A program made the translations under genes and the position numbers. DNA of 64,000 bases from the NCBI RefSeq assembly GCF_037975245.1, contig NC_092580.1, positions 1,287,001-1,351,000 of the forward strand. The letters run 5' to 3'. This DNA is from Apostichopus japonicus. Taxonomy: Eukaryota; Echinodermata; Holothuroidea; Aspidochirotida; Stichopodidae. The number at the start of each line of letters is the position of its first letter. Position 1 is the first letter of the stretch. The notes under the pieces are model-generated. The model did no database searches. It had not been told where the DNA came from and saw only the letters and a program-made list of their open reading frames with translations. Shown piece after piece: positions 61,561-64,000 of the stretch.

Positions 61561-64000
61561 AACGAACATGGATTTATATCAACTGCTGTCGTGGCGCGGT
61601 TGGTTGCTCTGTACCTCGAGAGCGTGACGTATTTTGGATCGCGGGCTCGAGACCAGGTGGGGGCAGTTTGCTTTTTCCGCGATCTCATAACGGCTCTGGA
61701 ACTTTAAGTATTAGAAACGAACATAGATTTATATCAACTGCTGTCGTGGCGCGGTTGGTTGCTCTGTACCTCGAGAGCGTGACGTATTTTGGATCGCGGG
61801 CTCGAGACCAGGTGGGGGCAGTTTGCTTTTGCCGGGTTTGTATACGGTCTCTGGGAACTTTAAGTATTCGAAACGAACATAGATTTATATCAACTGCTGT
61901 CGTGGCGCGGTTGGTTGCTCTGTACCTCGAGAGCGTGACGTATTTTGGATCGCGGGCTCGAGACCAGGTGGGGGCAGTTGGCTTTTGCCGGGTTTTTGTA
62001 CGGTCTCTGGGAACTTTAAGTATTAGAAACGAACATAGATTTATATCAACTGCTGTCGTGGCGCGGTTGGTTGCTCTGTACCTCGAGAGCGTGACGTATT
62101 TTGGATCGCGGGCTCGAGACCAGGTGGGGGCAGTTTGCTTTTGCCGCGATCTCATACGGTCTCTGGGAACTTTAAGTATTAGAAACGAACATAGATTTAT
62201 ATCAACTGCTGTCGTGGCGCGGTTGGTTGCTCTGTACCTCGAGAGCGTGACGTATTTTGGATCGCGGGCTCGAGACCAGGTGGGGGCAGTTTGCTTTTGC
62301 CGCGATCTTATACGGTCTCTGGGAAATTTAAGTATTAGAAACGAACATAGATTTATATCAACTGCTGTCGTGGCGCGGTTGGTTGCTCTGTACCTCGAGA
62401 GCGTGACGTATTTTGGATCGCGGGCTCGAGACCAGGTGGGGGCAGTTTGCTTTTGCCGCGATCTCATACGGTCTCTGGGAACTTTAAGTATTAGAAACGA
62501 ACATAGATTTATATCAACTGCTGTCGTGGCGCGGTTGGTTGCTCTGTACCTCGAGAGCGTGACGTATTTTGGATCGCGGGCTCGAGACCAGGTGGGGGCA
62601 GTTTGCTTTTGCCGCGATCTCATACGGTCTCTGGGAACTTTAAGTATTAGAAACGAACATAGATTTATATCAACTGCTGTCGTGGCGCGGTTGGTTGCTC
62701 TGTACCTCGAGAGCGTGACGTATTTTGGATCGCGGGCTCGAGACCAGGTGGGGGCAGTTTGCTTTTGCCGGGATCTCATACGGTCTCTGGAACTTTAAGT
62801 ATTAGAAACGAACATAGATTTATATCAACTGCTGTCGTGGCGCGGTTGGTTGCTCTGTACCTCGAGAGCGTGACGTATTTTGGATCGCGGGCTCGAGACC
62901 AGGTGGGGGCAGTTTGCTTTTGCCGGGTTCTTATACGGTCTCTGGAACTTTAAGTATTAGAAACGAACATAGATTTATATCAACTGATGTCGTGGCGCGG
63001 TTGGTTGCTCTGTACCTCGAGAGCGTGACGTATTTTGGATCGCGGGCTCGAGACCAGGTGGGGGCAGTTTGCTTTTGCCGGGATCTTATACGGTCTCTGG
63101 AACTTTAAGTATTAGAAACGAACATGGATTTATATCAACTGCTGTCGTGGCGCTGTTGGTTGCTCTGTACCTCGAGAGCGTGACGTATTTTGGATCGCGT
63201 GCTCGAGACCAGGTGGGGGCAGTTTGCTTTTGCCGCGATCTCATACGGTCTCTGGGAACTTTAAGTATTAGAAACGAACATAGATTTATATCAACTGCTG
63301 TCGTGGCGCGGTTGGTTGCTCTGTACCTCGAGAGCGTGACGTATTTTGGATCGCGGGCTCGAGACCAGGTGGGGGCAGTTTGCTTTTGCCGGGATCTCAT
63401 ACGGTCTCTGGAACTTTAAGTATTAGAAACGAACATAGATTTATATCAACTGCTGTCGTGGCGCGGTTGGTTGCTCTGTACCTCAAGAGCGTGACGTATT
63501 TTGGATCGCGGGCTCGAGACCAGGTGGGGGCAGTTTGCTTTTGCCGGGTTCTTATACGGTCTCTGGAACTTTAAGTATTAGAAACGAACATAGATTTATA
63601 TCAACTGCTGTCGTGGCGCGGTTGGTTGCTCTGTACCTCGAGAGCGTGACGTATTTTGGATCGCGGGCTCGAGACCAGGTGGGGGCAGTTTGCTTTTGCC
63701 GGGATCTTATACGGTCTCTGGAACTTTAAGTATTAGAAACGAACCTAGATTTATATCAACTGCTGTCGTGGCGCGGTTGGTTGCTCTGTACCTCGAGAGC
63801 GTGACGTATTTTGGATCGCGTGCTCGAGACCAGGTGGGGGCAGTTTGCTTTTGCCGCGATCTCATACGGTCTCGGGAACTTTAAGTATTAGAAACGAACC
63901 TAGATTTATATCAACTGCTGTCGTGGCGCGGTTGGTTGCTCTGTACCTCGAGAGCGTGACGTATTTTGGATCGCGTGCTCGAGACCAGGTGGGGGCAGTT

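Larger units (their letters stand above)
19470..64000 (+). repeat. Tandem satellite of 155/156-bp units with Pol III box-like motifs (~286 copies)
   Basis: One head-to-tail array runs from about 19,470 to the window end without interruption by other sequence. Units differ mostly in one block: CTCTGGAAC or CTCGGGAAC (155 bp) versus CTCTGGGAAC or CTCTGGAAAC (156 bp). Copies are nearly identical, and the total implies about 286 units. Each unit contains TGGCGCGGTTGG, then 40 bp, then GGCTCGAGACC, matching A-box and B-box patterns of tRNA promoters, and a TTTT tract about 17 bp further on. Each has around 13 CpG sites and two CTCGAG palindromes. Reading frames on both strands are by-products of the 156-bp length, so it is not a gene family. 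The far end is not reached. Confidence 0.97.

Noticed and set aside
19500-64000. Long reading frames (up to ~650 codons) on both strands of the array
   Set aside because: They arise from 156-bp units being a multiple of three, open on both strands at once, and are cut at each 155-bp unit. There is no coding signature.
19470-64000. CRISPR-like regular repetition
   Set aside because: Units are contiguous and nearly identical, with no unique spacers, and the host is a eukaryote.
19470-64000. Array as an assembly artefact
   Set aside because: Private markers at fixed offsets and local subfamilies argue for real higher-order structure, but exact copy number cannot be confirmed without reads.

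Overview
The window looks like nuclear DNA of an invertebrate animal. It is AT-rich, contains decayed non-LTR retrotransposons and DNA-transposon relics, has genes broken by introns with good splice sites, and ends in a very large satellite array. Abundant TAGGCCTA-type words (about 15,100-16,260) and the repeat content make a marine invertebrate such as an echinoderm plausible. The species is not identified. No intact conventional protein-coding gene was found.

Positions 1-9,200 hold a DDE-transposase-like relic (about 20-1,706) split by a 5'-truncated LINE, a three-exon minus-strand gene candidate (6,006-2,798) whose splice phases match, a minus-strand LINE 3' end (3,541-4,080), a G-rich tract and a three-copy 136-bp minisatellite.

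Positions 9,200-14,000 hold a five-piece, intron-containing integrase pseudogene on the minus strand. It has an N-terminal segment, the two halves of the integrase core, a post-core linker and a C-terminal GPY/F-like segment. A 2,551-bp element with 13-bp terminal inverted repeats, an ATAA target duplication and eight copies of GTAATGCGAGTTACC sits in its last intron.

Positions 14,000-19,470 are mostly non-coding. They contain a diverged direct repeat, a purine-rich tract, TA microsatellites and two oppositely oriented copies of one LINE family.

From about 19,470 to the window end (at least 44.5 kb, roughly 286 copies) lies one head-to-tail satellite of 155/156-bp units. Each unit carries a Pol III A-box-like and B-box-like sequence at tRNA spacing, and an edge copy still shows a six-base-pair acceptor-like stem, so the satellite is probably tRNA/SINE-derived. 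It contains nested higher-order duplications (periods 2,491, 6,839, 5,904, 3,427 and 2,650 bp), a homogenised 155-mer run and local subfamilies. Long reading frames in the array are open on both strands because 156 is divisible by three; they are not credible genes. The array of TFIIIC-like sites is the most unusual system here.
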